DNA from: Streptomyces sp. R21
GTDB taxonomy: Bacteria; Actinomycetota; Actinomycetes; Streptomycetales; Streptomycetaceae
Length of the DNA stretch: 64,000 nt
Assembly (NCBI RefSeq): GCF_041051975.1
Contig: NZ_CP163435.1
Coordinates: 558,001 to 622,000, forward strand
Direction: 5' to 3'
The position numbers were made by a program, and so were the translations under genes. Under the pieces are notes generated by a model. It was given only the letters and a program-made list of their open reading frames with translations. It had not been told where the DNA came from and did not search any database. Numbering within the stretch: position 1 is the first letter of the stretch; every line of letters starts with the position of its first letter. This document shows, in pieces, positions 34,712-43,108 of this stretch.

Positions 34712-37509
34712 GCCCGGTCGTGCACGAGGAGTCGTCCTTCGCAGCGCTGCGCACGCAGTTGCAGGAGGCCGCCACGGCGTTCGCCGACGGGCCCGACGCG
34801 CTGGAGGGCATTCTTCTCGGCCTCGTCGACGACGTCGACCGCGCAGTACGTGAACCGCTGGAGATCTTCCCCGTCTGCCACCACTCCCCTGCCTCGGCGA
34901 TCGCGATGGCACGGCGGCTGCGGGAGAAGCAGCCCAAGGTCGTCTATCTGGAGCTGTGCGAGGACATGGCGCCGCTCCTGTCCGAGCTGCGCAACTGCCG
35001 CCTCCCGGTCGCGGTGCAGGCGTTCGCGAGCGAGGTCGAGGGCTTCCCGGCCGAATGGGCGCCGTTGTCGGTGGTGGCGCCGATCACCGAGGCGTCGGCC
35101 GAGTACCAGGCGATCGCGTACGCGCTGGACACGCCGGGCGTCGAGCTGATCCTCGTGGACCGCTCCTCGGACCATGTGTTCCAGTGGGACGCGCGCGAGA
35201 CAGCACCTGCCGATCCGGACGCGCCGCCGGCCGAGGAGGAGGCCGCGCTGCACGGGGACGCCGTCGGTGTGGAGATCGGCGACCTGCGGCCGCGCTTCGC
35301 CGAGCTGGAGGAGCACCTGCTGCACCACGGCCGGGTGCGTCACTGGTCGGAGTGGTGGCACCAGTACGTCGAACTGCCGCTCGGCGACAGCGATCACGAC
35401 ACCTACCGGCAGGTCATGCTCCTGATCGGCAGCCTCTTCCGGCGCCTGGCACCCGGCGATCCACACCGGGTGCGCGTGGACGAGGACCGCGAGCGGTACA
35501 TGTGGACCAGGATGCGCGAACACCTCACCGCGTCCGGTACCGATCCCGCGGACTGCCTGTATGTCTGCGGCGCGTTCCACGCGGCCAGCCGGGTCGAGGA
35601 GTTCGGCGTCCACGGCACCGACACCTTCGAGATCAGTGCGCCCAGTGCGAGCAAGTGGCTGCACGGCCTGATCCCGTCCAGCCACGCGGCGATCGAGGCG
35701 CAGTTCGGCCTCGCCGCGGGCTCGGTGTCGATCGCCGCGACCCAGTGGGCGAAGAACGTCAGGCGCACGCGCGTGCAGCCGTTCCGGCTCGCGGGACAGG
35801 CGGGCGCGAAGAAGGCGACCAAACCGAGGAAGGCGGCAGCGCCAGCCGCCCTGGTGGCGACGGACTCCCCCTCGGACAAACTCACCGGATTCCTGCAACA
35901 CCCTCCCGTCCTCGACCGGCTCGACGAGGCCGAACTGCTCGGCTGGTCCGTGGAGATCGTGCGCGCCGCGCGCCGCGCCGGGTACCTCGCCTCCACCGCC
36001 GACGCCATCGCCGTGTTCGAGACGTCGATCCTGCTGGCCGGAATGCGCGACCGGGCCAGGCCGACGCCGTACGACTTCCAGGACGCGGCGATCACCTGCA
36101 TCGAGAAGGACTCCGTGCCGGGCCGGCGCGATGTGCGCCGTCTCGTGGAGATCATGATGGGCGGCGACCGGATCGGCCAGGTCGGCTACGACGCGCTGCC
36201 GCCGCTGGCGCGCGATGTGCACGACCGCCTCGCGCCGCTGAACCTGAAGCTCCAACAGCGTGGTGTGCAGCGGGCGTTGCTCGACATGGCCACCCAGCCG
36301 GAACTGGAGCGGTGCTCCGACGTCCTGTGGATGCTGCGTCATCTGATGCCGCAGGGCGCCGCGCGGCCGATCATGGGTGAGCGGCGGCTCGGCGAGCGAC
36401 CCATCCAGGAATCGTGGGATCTCGCGCTGGGCACCCATCAGCGGGCACTCATCGAGCTGGGCTACGAGGGCGTCAGCATCGAGCAGGTCCTGGAGCAGCG
36501 GCTGCGGCGGGCGGCGTACGCTCCGCAGGCGACCGCGGCAACCGTCCTTCAGGCCGTCGAGGACGCAACGCTGTATCTGCGCAGCCGCCGCCTCGCCGAC
36601 GAACTGGGCACGCGCGCCCTGGAAGTGCTGTCGAACGAGCGCAGTGTCGACGGTGCGCCGGAGGTCCTGCGCCGAGCGCGCCGGCTGTTGGCGTACTACC
36701 GGACCAGCGAGCCGGTGCTGCCGACGTGGATCGAGTCCTTCGTCAAGACCGGTTACGCGCACTACTGCACCCTGCTGCCGACGGCGTTCACCGACGAGGA
36801 CGCGACCGTCAGGCAGGTCGCCGCGATGCTCGGCTTCCTGTTCAGCATGGAGCCGTTGGCGCTGTCGCTCGGCTGCGACCGGACCCAGCTGGAGCTGGCG
36901 TTCGCGCAGTCGCATCCGGAGGAACCCTCCAAGGTGGCGCTGCTGTGGGCGGCTCAGGTGCACCTCGGGCAGCTCTCGCGCGCGGACCTCGGATCGCGCT
37001 GCGACGAACTGCTGGGCAACCCCTTGGTGGTGCCCGCCTATCCGCGCTACCTCAGCGGATTCCTGCACGCGCTGGAACCGGTGCCGCAGCTGGCCGACTT
37101 CGTCGTGGAAGCGGTGTCCAACGCGTTCGCCCGGCTGCCGGATCCGGTGCTGCTGCCGTGGCTGCCCACCCTCATCACCACCCTGCGCTCCGGCGGCGCC
37201 GAGCTGGCCCCCCTCCTGATCCGCGAGGCCGGGCGGATCTTCCCCGGCCGGCTCGCGGCGCTGGACACCTGGGTGCCGCCGTGGCACGACCGGGCGGACA
37301 CGGGAGCCGTACCGCCGACCCGCGACGCCGGTGCCGGGCGTGCCGGCGTGCTGCTCGCCGCCCATCCCGCGACCTGCGACGCGGTGGCGGAGCTGCTGGG
37401 CTGCGACGGAACGTGGGAGACGGCTGATCCCAACCCGTCGGGCGTGGCGCTTGTCGGTCGGCACCCGGACACGGCGGAGGCGCTGGGGGTGCTGTTGGCC
37501 GGGGCCTGA
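34708..37509 (+). CDS. DUF5682 family protein
   Basis: This 933-residue protein has GTG 34708 overlapping the MoxR stop by 4 nt. The N-terminal 280 residues contain the family motifs PVCHHSPASAIAMARRL, VYLELCEDMAPLL and CGAFHAASRVEEFG. These resemble the TraB/erythromycin-esterase-like fold, which suggests a hydrolase or binding role. The rest is a very long Leu- and Ala-rich helical array. DUF5682 genes occur nearly always beside SWIM, MoxR and vWA genes. The biochemical role is not known; a complex of all four is a reasonable inference, and such operons have been proposed as conflict or stress systems. Confidence 0.87.
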   Translation: MSPVVHEESSFAALRTQLQEAATAFADGPDALEGILLGLVDDVDRAVREPLEIFPVCHHSPASAIAMARRLREKQPKVVYLELCEDMAPLLSELRNCRLPVAVQAFASEVEGFPAEWAPLSVVAPITEASAEYQAIAYALDTPGVELILVDRSSDHVFQWDARETAPADPDAPPAEEEAALHGDAVGVEIGDLRPRFAELEEHLLHHGRVRHWSEWWHQYVELPLGDSDHDTYRQVMLLIGSLFRRLAPGDPHRVRVDEDRERYMWTRMREHLTASGTDPADCLYVCGAFHAASRVEEFGVHGTDTFEISAPSASKWLHGLIPSSHAAIEAQFGLAAGSVSIAATQWAKNVRRTRVQPFRLAGQAGAKKATKPRKAAAPAALVATDSPSDKLTGFLQHPPVLDRLDEAELLGWSVEIVRAARRAGYLASTADAIAVFETSILLAGMRDRARPTPYDFQDAAITCIEKDSVPGRRDVRRLVEIMMGGDRIGQVGYDALPPLARDVHDRLAPLNLKLQQRGVQRALLDMATQPELERCSDVLWMLRHLMPQGAARPIMGERRLGERPIQESWDLALGTHQRALIELGYEGVSIEQVLEQRLRRAAYAPQATAATVLQAVEDATLYLRSRRLADELGTRALEVLSNERSVDGAPEVLRRARRLLAYYRTSEPVLPTWIESFVKTGYAHYCTLLPTAFTDEDATVRQVAAMLGFLFSMEPLALSLGCDRTQLELAFAQSHPEEPSKVALLWAAQVHLGQLSRADLGSRCDELLGNPLVVPAYPRYLSGFLHALEPVPQLADFVVEAVSNAFARLPDPVLLPWLPTLITTLRSGGAELAPLLIREAGRIFPGRLAALDTWVPPWHDRADTGAVPPTRDAGAGRAGVLLAAHPATCDAVAELLGCDGTWETADPNPSGVALVGRHPDTAEALGVLLAGA

Positions 37510-37571
37510 CTCCGGCGCCCGCAGCTCATCCTGCATGGGGGCGTCCACCGGTTCGGGGGCGCCGCAACGGG

Positions 37572-37594
37572 GGCCGGGCCTGGCAGGCCCGGCC
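37572..37594. terminator. hairpin between convergent DUF5682 and MerR genes
   Basis: GGCCGGGCC (37572-37580) and GGCCCGGCC (37586-37594) with a 5-nt loop lie between the two convergent stops. The position and GC-rich stem fit a bidirectional terminator. Confidence 0.65.
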
Positions 37595-37607
37595 TCTTCC
37601 CGCGCAG

Positions 37608-38333
37608 CTACGACGACGCAGCCCGCGCAGAGATCAGCGCGCAGAGCACGGCAGCACCCTCCAGGAGAGCCATCGAGCGCGCTTCGATACTCGCGTCGCG
37701 GGCAGCCAGGCCGGACGTCACGTCGTCCCAGCGGCGTGCGCCGCGCAGTTGCGGCATCAGGGCCTGAAGCGCCGCGATCCGGTATCCGGCCAGGCGGAGT
37801 TGATGGACGATCCGCGCGTCCCGCACCTCGCCGGGCGCGTATCTGCGTGCTCCGCGGACTGGGCCTCGGCCGGGTGTCACCAGCCCCTCGGCCTCCCAGT
37901 GCCGCAAGGTCGAGGGGCGGACACCGAGCGCGTCCGCCAGTTCGGAGATGGTCATGGCATCGGACGGCCGGGCGTCGTCGATCGGCTCCAGGGCGATCGC
38001 CTGCACCGCCTCCCTGGCCAGTTCGAGGTCTCGTCGTTCCTTGTCGAGTCGGGCATGTGCGGCGTCGAGAAGCGCGAACAGGCCCGCGGCCGGGTGCGCG
38101 TGCGCCGCTCGGACGATGTTCTTGCCGTCGACCGGGCCGGTGCCGGCCGCCAGCGCGCGATAGGCCTGCGCGGAGCGCACGTGGGACTCGTCGTAGGTGC
38201 GGTAGCCGGTGGCGGTGCGCGCCGCCGGCGGCAGTACGCCGTCGCGCTCGAGGTTGCGCACCTGCTGCACGGAGCACCCGGCCCGCCGCGCGACATCGAC
38301 GGTCCTGAGCCGGACCGAGTGGAGACTTTCCAA
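37608..38333 (-). CDS. tandem double-MerR transcriptional regulator
   Basis: This 241-residue protein has two MerR-type DNA-binding domains in one chain. The first is LRTVDVARRAGCSVQQVRNLERDGVLPP to TYDESHVRSAQAYRAL (about 8-75). The second is MTISELADALGVRPSTLRHWEAEGLVTPGR to RDARIVHQLRLAGYRI (about 126-190). A helical linker joins them. Start TTG 38333 has GCGAGG upstream. MerR proteins usually dimerise to place two such domains on one operator; here one chain carries both. It is divergent from the DUF6194 gene, and a 9-bp inverted repeat overlaps its start, which suggests autoregulation. Confidence 0.83.
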   Translation of the reverse strand: MESLHSVRLRTVDVARRAGCSVQQVRNLERDGVLPPAARTATGYRTYDESHVRSAQAYRALAAGTGPVDGKNIVRAAHAHPAAGLFALLDAAHARLDKERRDLELAREAVQAIALEPIDDARPSDAMTISELADALGVRPSTLRHWEAEGLVTPGRGPVRGARRYAPGEVRDARIVHQLRLAGYRIAALQALMPQLRGARRWDDVTSGLAARDASIEARSMALLEGAAVLCALISARAASS

Positions 38334-38368
38334 TGGATTACCTCGCCTCTTCGGACCAGAGTCTCCAC
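38319..38368. promoter_or_regulatory. inverted repeat in the MerR/DUF6194 divergent region
   Basis: GTGGAGACT (38319-38327) and AGTCTCCAC (38360-38368) are perfect 9-bp inverted arms 32 bp apart, spanning the first codons of the regulator and the DUF6194 leader. A tandem double-MerR protein could bind such a widely spaced operator. Autoregulation and control of the divergent gene are inferred. Confidence 0.45.
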
Positions 38369-38395
38369 AAGCACTTCAATGGAACGCTGGAACAC

Positions 38396-38872
38396 ATGAG
38401 CATCGACGAGATCATCGAGTTCCTCAAGGTCCGTGAGGGAGTACTCACTCTCAGGCCCGCGCCCGGCGACGGTTCACCCGAGATCGCCTGGGGCGACGTG
38501 TTCTTCTACCTCGCACCGGACGGCACGGTCCCGAGCACCGCGCAGCCCTTCGCGACCATCGTGACCAAGGACTACCCCGACGACAGTGCCTCCCGGTTGT
38601 CCCGGCCCGGCGCCTTCCGCCTGAATGTCAACGCAGGCAAGGAAGCCTTCGTCCGATGGACGGGCCACGATGCCCGCGAAGGCACGGTGAGCGGCGTCGA
38701 CCCGAGCACGCCCGACACCGTGATGGCGCATCCCGTGTACGGGAGCCTCGGGTGGCTGGCCGTGGTGAACCCGGGCACGCGGACCGAGGAGGCGATCCGC
38801 GGCCTGCTCCGTACGGCCCATGACCTGGCCCGCACGCGTCACAAGCGCCGCGACGCATCACGATCCCACTGA
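38396..38872 (+). CDS. DUF6194 family protein
   Basis: This 158-residue protein begins MSIDEIIEFLKVREGVLTLRPAPGDGSPEIAWGDVFFYLAPDG. That N-terminus and the middle PFATIVTKDYPDD, then RLNVNAG, fit the DUF6194 family, small soluble proteins of unknown function. An earlier in-frame ATG at 38333 would add 21 residues, but it overlaps the regulator start and operator. The family start pattern favours 38396. It is divergent from the double-MerR regulator and likely its target gene. Confidence 0.78.
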   Translation: MSIDEIIEFLKVREGVLTLRPAPGDGSPEIAWGDVFFYLAPDGTVPSTAQPFATIVTKDYPDDSASRLSRPGAFRLNVNAGKEAFVRWTGHDAREGTVSGVDPSTPDTVMAHPVYGSLGWLAVVNPGTRTEEAIRGLLRTAHDLARTRHKRRDASRSH

Positions 38873-38934
38873 GGCGCGACCGCGGCACGGAATTCCGCAC
38901 GCCTGTGCGGGAGGTGGCCTGTTACGGTCCCCCG

Positions 38935-39900
38935 GTGTACTCCCTCCGCGAACCCGCCCTGTTCACCCGCCTGCGCGACGCACAGCGCGTCCTGATCGCC
39001 GGTGCCGGCGGCGGCTTCGACATCTATGCCGGGCTTCCGTTGGCGCTGGCGCTGCGCGCCGAGGGCAAGGACGTCCACCTGGCCAACCTCTCGTTCGCCG
39101 ATCTGGGCGGCCTGGATCTCGACGTATGGCTGGATCAGGACGTGGCCGCGGTCCGCCCCGACATCGCAGTGCGAGGTGACTATTTCCCCGAGCGCAGCCT
39201 GGCGCAGTGGCTCGAACTCCAGGGTCTGCCCTCGACCGTGTACGCCCTCAACCGCACCGGTGTGCAGCCGCTGCGTGCCGCGTACCGGGCGCTGTTGGAC
39301 CACCTCGGCGGTGTCGACGCCGTGGTGTTGGTGGACGGCGGCACCGACATTCTCATGCGGGGCGACGAGCACGGTCTCGGCACTCCCGAGGAGGACATGG
39401 CCAGTCTTGCCGCGGTCAACGGGCTGGACGACGTCCCGCACCGGCTCGTGGCGTGTATCGGCTTCGGCGTGGACGCCTACCACGGGGTCAACCACGCGCT
39501 GGTGCTGGAGAACCTGGCGGCGCTGGAGCGGGACGGCGCCTATCTCGGCGCGTTCTCCCTCCCCCGCGACAGTCGCGAAGGCGCCCTCTATCTCGAAGCC
39601 GTCGCGCATGCGCAGGCGTCCACGCCGGAGTACCCGAGCATCGTCAACGGTTCCATAGCCGCCGCCGTGGGCGGTGACTTCGGTGACGTCCGGTTCACCG
39701 CGCGCACCAAGCGCAGTGAACTGTTCATCAACCCGCTGATGTCGTTGTACTTCTGCGTGGACGCCGTCGGTCTGGCCCAGCGCAACCTCTATCTTGACCG
39801 GCTGGAGCAGACCTACCTCACCCGTCAGATCAGCTCCGTCATCGAGGAGTTCCGTGACGAGCTGCCACGCCAGCGGCAGCCTCGCGCCTTTCCGCACTGA
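38935..39900 (+). CDS. DUF1152 family protein
   Basis: This 321-residue protein starts at GTG 38935, by comparison with the family pattern YSLREPALFTRLRDAQRVLIAGAGGGFDIYAGLPLALALR; GTG 38905 is an upstream alternative. Further motifs are VVLVDGGTDILMRGDEHGLGTPEEDMASL and CIGFGVDAYHGVNHALVLEN. DUF1152 has a Rossmann-like GAGGGFD nucleotide-binding loop, but no function is established. It follows DUF6194 on the same strand after 62 nt. The 3' end runs directly into an antisense MMPL relic. Confidence 0.83.
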   Translation: MYSLREPALFTRLRDAQRVLIAGAGGGFDIYAGLPLALALRAEGKDVHLANLSFADLGGLDLDVWLDQDVAAVRPDIAVRGDYFPERSLAQWLELQGLPSTVYALNRTGVQPLRAAYRALLDHLGGVDAVVLVDGGTDILMRGDEHGLGTPEEDMASLAAVNGLDDVPHRLVACIGFGVDAYHGVNHALVLENLAALERDGAYLGAFSLPRDSREGALYLEAVAHAQASTPEYPSIVNGSIAAAVGGDFGDVRFTARTKRSELFINPLMSLYFCVDAVGLAQRNLYLDRLEQTYLTRQISSVIEEFRDELPRQRQPRAFPH

Positions 39901-40108
39901 GCGCCCGCCGACGATTGAGCCGACCGTCATCCGGTCGGGCTCGATCGCCGGTGCGTCCGTGCCGTGCCGGTGGGCGGAGCGGCCCGGGCGCAGGGGCCAC
40001 CAGGTGCCGCGGCCAAGGACTACGGTCAGTGCGGGCACCAAGGCGATCGACAGGACGAACGCGGAGAGCAGGATGCCGAGTGCTGTCACGAAGCCGATCT
40101 GCTGGGCT
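39900..40108 (-). pseudogene. MMPL family transporter, C-terminal scrap
   Basis: The minus-strand frame QQIGFVTALGILLSAFVLSIALVPALTVVLGRGTWWPL is the last membrane helix and cytoplasmic WWP end of an MMPL (RND-type) lipid exporter. The other 650 or more residues are missing, and the tail runs on without its stop into DUF1152 antisense. At the breakpoint (40099-40118) lies a 20-bp sequence identical to part of the DUF5682 gene, and 40119-40290 has no gene I can name. Confidence 0.7.
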
Positions 40109-40296
40109 GCGACGGAACATGGGAGATGGCCCGATCCGGTCCCGACAGGCAGGCCGGGGAGGACGTCCTGCGCGACGCCGGTTCCGAGGTGGTCGACGTC
40201 CCCGGACCCGGCGCCGCGCAGCCCCGCCGTATCGGCACCTTCATCGGGACGGGCGCACGGCCGGTATCAAGCCGTGTGCCAGTTGACGGTGCCGCC

Positions 40297-40719
40297 CTAC
40301 CAGACGCCCTTGGAGCAGCCCCGCTCGCCGGTGTCGACGCGGATGATGCAGACGCGTGAGCCGGCGTTCGTGCCGTTCCAGTGCCAGCCGGTCTCCGCCG
40401 CCGTCCAGCTCTGGACGGAGTAGACGTCCGACACCCTCGTCCAGTCCTGCTGGACACTGCCGTCGGGGTTGTAGCGCTTGCGCTCCAGCCATGCCGTGCA
40501 GGTGGAGCCGTTGGCCGCGTCGAACTTGCCCTTGATGTCGGAGTTCGTGTCGTTGGTCTTGTTCTCGGTGTAGGCGTGGCAGTACGACAGGCTGACGCCG
40601 TTGGTGATCTGCACGGCGTAGTTGCCGACTTGCTGGACGACCGCGTTCGCCGAGGTGGCCGTCGCTCCGACGAGCAGCGCGGCGGTGGCGAGCGTGAACA
40701 TGGTCCGCTTCTTCTTCAA
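40297..40719 (-). CDS. small secreted protein
   Basis: This 140-residue protein has a signal peptide (MKKKRTMFTLATAALLVGATATSANA, cleavage near 26). The mature part is about 114 residues, rich in aromatic and polar residues with four Cys (SYCHAYTEN, STCTAWLERKRYN, SRVCIIRVD, RGCSKGVW) that could form two disulfides. TTG 40719 has GGGGGA upstream. I do not recognise the family. It is monocistronic, with an empty 255-bp stretch between it and the nitroreductase gene. Confidence 0.8.
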   Translation of the reverse strand: MKKKRTMFTLATAALLVGATATSANAVVQQVGNYAVQITNGVSLSYCHAYTENKTNDTNSDIKGKFDAANGSTCTAWLERKRYNPDGSVQQDWTRVSDVYSVQSWTAAETGWHWNGTNAGSRVCIIRVDTGERGCSKGVW

Positions 40720-40974
40720 GGTGGTCCCCCGTTGATCCGGGCCATGATCAGGCCCGTACAGGAGCGCATCGTGTCATCCGGTCACAGCAACGTCCATATG
40801 CGCGATAACACCTGGTCGCGGAGCCACGGATTCCGGCGATGCCGCTCGTAGACGGTCCGCCGGGGGTCGTACCGCTGGGGCAGGTTCGGCCCACGGCACG
40901 CCGGTGCGGGCCCGGAACGGTACCCCGTCAATCACTTCGCGGTGATCGGCTCACTGCCCACCGGGCTTGCCCCC

Positions 40975-41598
40975 TCACACGTAGGCGACGGCATCCTCCA
41001 CGGGCACGCGGGGCAGCCGCGGGAACCACGGGTCGGCGCCGGGGTGACCGATGTTGACCACCAGCTGCGAGCGCCAGCTGGTGGCGGCGAAGAACTCCCC
41101 GTCCACGCCGGCCTTGTCGAAGCCCGCCATGGGACCGGCCGCGAGTCCCGCCGCGCGGACCGCGAGCAGGAAGACCCCGGTCTGCAGTGCCGAGTTGTAG
41201 GCGGCAAGGCTTACGCGCGCGTCGAGCTGGTCGGCGAACGCCGCTCGCAGCATGTGGCCACGGGCCGGGAAGACGGTCGGCATCTGCTCGTGGAAGTCGA
41301 CGTCGTACGCCAGGATCGCCACGGCCGGAGCACTGAGCGTCTTGGCCCTGTTGCCCTCGTCGAGATGCCGGACGAGTCGCTCCTTGCCCTCGCGGGTGCG
41401 TACGAAGAGCACGCGCAGCGGCTGGCCGTTGGCGGCGCTCGGCGACCAGCGGGCGAGTTCCCAGATCATGGCGAGTTCGTCGTCGGCCACGGCCGCCTCG
41501 GCGAAGGTGTTCGCGGTGCGGGCCTCGGTGAACAGCGCCTTTCGCCCGGCGTCGTCGAGGACTTCGAGGGCCTGCGGTTCGCGGTCGGTCATGCTCAT
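40975..41598 (-). CDS. nitroreductase family protein (RutE/HadB type)
   Basis: This 207-residue protein matches the malonic semialdehyde reductase RutE/HadB subfamily of FMN nitroreductases: ALFTEARTANTFAEAAVADDELAMIWELARWSPSAANGQPLRVLFVR, then AAYNSALQTGVFLLAVRAAGLAAGPMAGFD and a C-terminal NIGHPGADPWFPRLPR. ATG 41598 has GAGAGAG upstream. It reduces an enal, quinone, nitro compound or semialdehyde with NAD(P)H; the substrate is unknown. It lies 330 bp downstream of the alcohol dehydrogenase gene on the same strand. The intervening 41599-41927 carries no gene I can support. Confidence 0.87.
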   Translation of the reverse strand: MSMTDREPQALEVLDDAGRKALFTEARTANTFAEAAVADDELAMIWELARWSPSAANGQPLRVLFVRTREGKERLVRHLDEGNRAKTLSAPAVAILAYDVDFHEQMPTVFPARGHMLRAAFADQLDARVSLAAYNSALQTGVFLLAVRAAGLAAGPMAGFDKAGVDGEFFAATSWRSQLVVNIGHPGADPWFPRLPRVPVEDAVAYV

Positions 41599-41927
41599 GG
41601 TGTCTCTCTCACGTCGGTGGTGCGGAGGGTGTGGTGCCGGGGCGGGGGTGACCGCCCCGGCACCACGCGGTGGGGACGGGGTGTGCGGAGCCGGGCGGGG
41701 CACAGGGACCCGGGGTTGTCATGTGGGCCTGTGGTCCCCGGCCGACTCATGTGTGGGGCGCTGACCGCTTGTTCCGCTCCGCGCCCAGGCGGGCGAACCA
41801 TCGTGTTGCGGTGCAGGCGCGTGCCCGGACGGCGGATGCCGCAAGGCCGTGGGTGCCGGTGCTCCCTCAAGCACCGGCACCCCTCCACCCCTGCCCGAGG
41901 TGGCTTTGACGTCCCGCTGGACTGGGG

Positions 41928-42974
41928 TCAGGGGACGAGGATGAGGCGGATCGGGTCGCCGATCTTGTTCTCCAGGCGCCGGACGGCGTCGGCGGCGTCG
42001 GCGAGCGGGATGTGGTCGGTGATGGAGGGGGCCAGGTCGAGGCGGCCGGCCGCGGTCAGCCGCACCAGCTCGGCGACGGACTCGGGGGTGCCTCCGTAGT
42101 GCCCGCGGACCTGCTTGGACAGGTAGTTGAAGGTCAGGCCCTCGGTGACGGTGAGCGGCTGGGGTGTGATGCCGACCAGGATCAGGGAACCGTTCAGGCC
42201 GAGTACGGAGGCAGCCTGCTCGCGGACGGCGGGCACTCCGGCGCAGTCGAAGGCGAAGTCCAGGCCCCGTCCGCCGGTGGCCGCGCGGATCTGGTCGGCG
42301 AAGTCGTCGGCGGCCGGGTCCAGAGCGTAGTCCGCGCCGAAGGCGAGGGCGCGCTGCCGGGCACTGGGCAGCGGGTCGACGGCGATGATCGGCGCGGCAC
42401 CGGCCAGGCGGGCGACGCGGACGTTGTGCGCGCCGACACCGCCCACGCCCCAGACGCCCACGGACTGGGCGGGACGGACACCTGCGGTGGTGACGACGGC
42501 GGCGTAGGGGGTGGAGACCGCGTCCGGGATGATCGCGGCCTGGTCGAAGGGAAGGTGGTCGGGGATGGGGATGAGGGTGTCCTCGCGGGCGAGGGTGAAC
42601 TGGGCCCATCCGCCGTCGTAGTCGATGCCGGCGGTGCGCATCTGGGTGCAGGGGCGGCGGCGCGTGCAGCCGGCGCACTGGCCGCAGCTCTTGCCGGCCT
42701 CCAGGGTGACGCGGGTGCCGACGGTCAGGCCGCGCTTGAGGCCGGGGCCGAGGGTGTGGATCTCGCCGGAGACCTCGTGGCCGACGGTGATGATGTCGGA
42801 GGTGGCGAACAGCGGGACGAGGGAGCCGTCAAGGAGGTGGACGTCGGAGAGGCAGACGCCGGCGGCCTTGACCTCGATGAGGATTTCGCCCGGGCCGGGC
42901 ACGGGGACGGGGACGTCCTCCACGACGAACTTCTTGCTGTCCAGGTGGAAGCGTCCGGCGAGCATGGTGTCCAT
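41928..42974 (-). CDS. zinc-dependent alcohol dehydrogenase (MDR family)
   Basis: This 348-residue protein has the catalytic zinc ligands CLSDVH and GHEVSGEI, and the structural zinc lobe CGQCAGCTRRRPC, with four Cys. The NAD site is GVWGVGGVGAHNVRVARLAG, followed by AVDPL, whose acidic residue favours NAD. ATG 42974 is close to the P450 fusion gene (134 bp upstream on the same strand), so the two are likely co-transcribed. It could oxidise alcohols produced by the P450; this link is inferred from order only. Confidence 0.9.
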   Translation of the reverse strand: MDTMLAGRFHLDSKKFVVEDVPVPVPGPGEILIEVKAAGVCLSDVHLLDGSLVPLFATSDIITVGHEVSGEIHTLGPGLKRGLTVGTRVTLEAGKSCGQCAGCTRRRPCTQMRTAGIDYDGGWAQFTLAREDTLIPIPDHLPFDQAAIIPDAVSTPYAAVVTTAGVRPAQSVGVWGVGGVGAHNVRVARLAGAAPIIAVDPLPSARQRALAFGADYALDPAADDFADQIRAATGGRGLDFAFDCAGVPAVREQAASVLGLNGSLILVGITPQPLTVTEGLTFNYLSKQVRGHYGGTPESVAELVRLTAAGRLDLAPSITDHIPLADAADAVRRLENKIGDPIRLILVP

Positions 42975-43108
42975 GGTGATCTGCTTTCTGTGAGCGGCGC
43001 CGTCCGGCGGTTCGGGCCGGTGGGTGCCTGGGGCTGCACGGGTGGCGTGGGGGCCGGGAGGCGTACGGCCGAGGAGGGGCGTGCCGCACGCCTCCCGGGG
43101 TGCGGGGG

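Noticed and set aside
34096..38277. A minus-strand open frame of nearly 1400 codons opposite the MoxR/DUF5682 genes
   Set aside because: It is a shadow of GC-rich coding DNA: the plus strand has intact motifs, overlapping starts and correct family lengths, whereas the antisense frame is Arg/Ala/Gly/Pro-rich with no domain.
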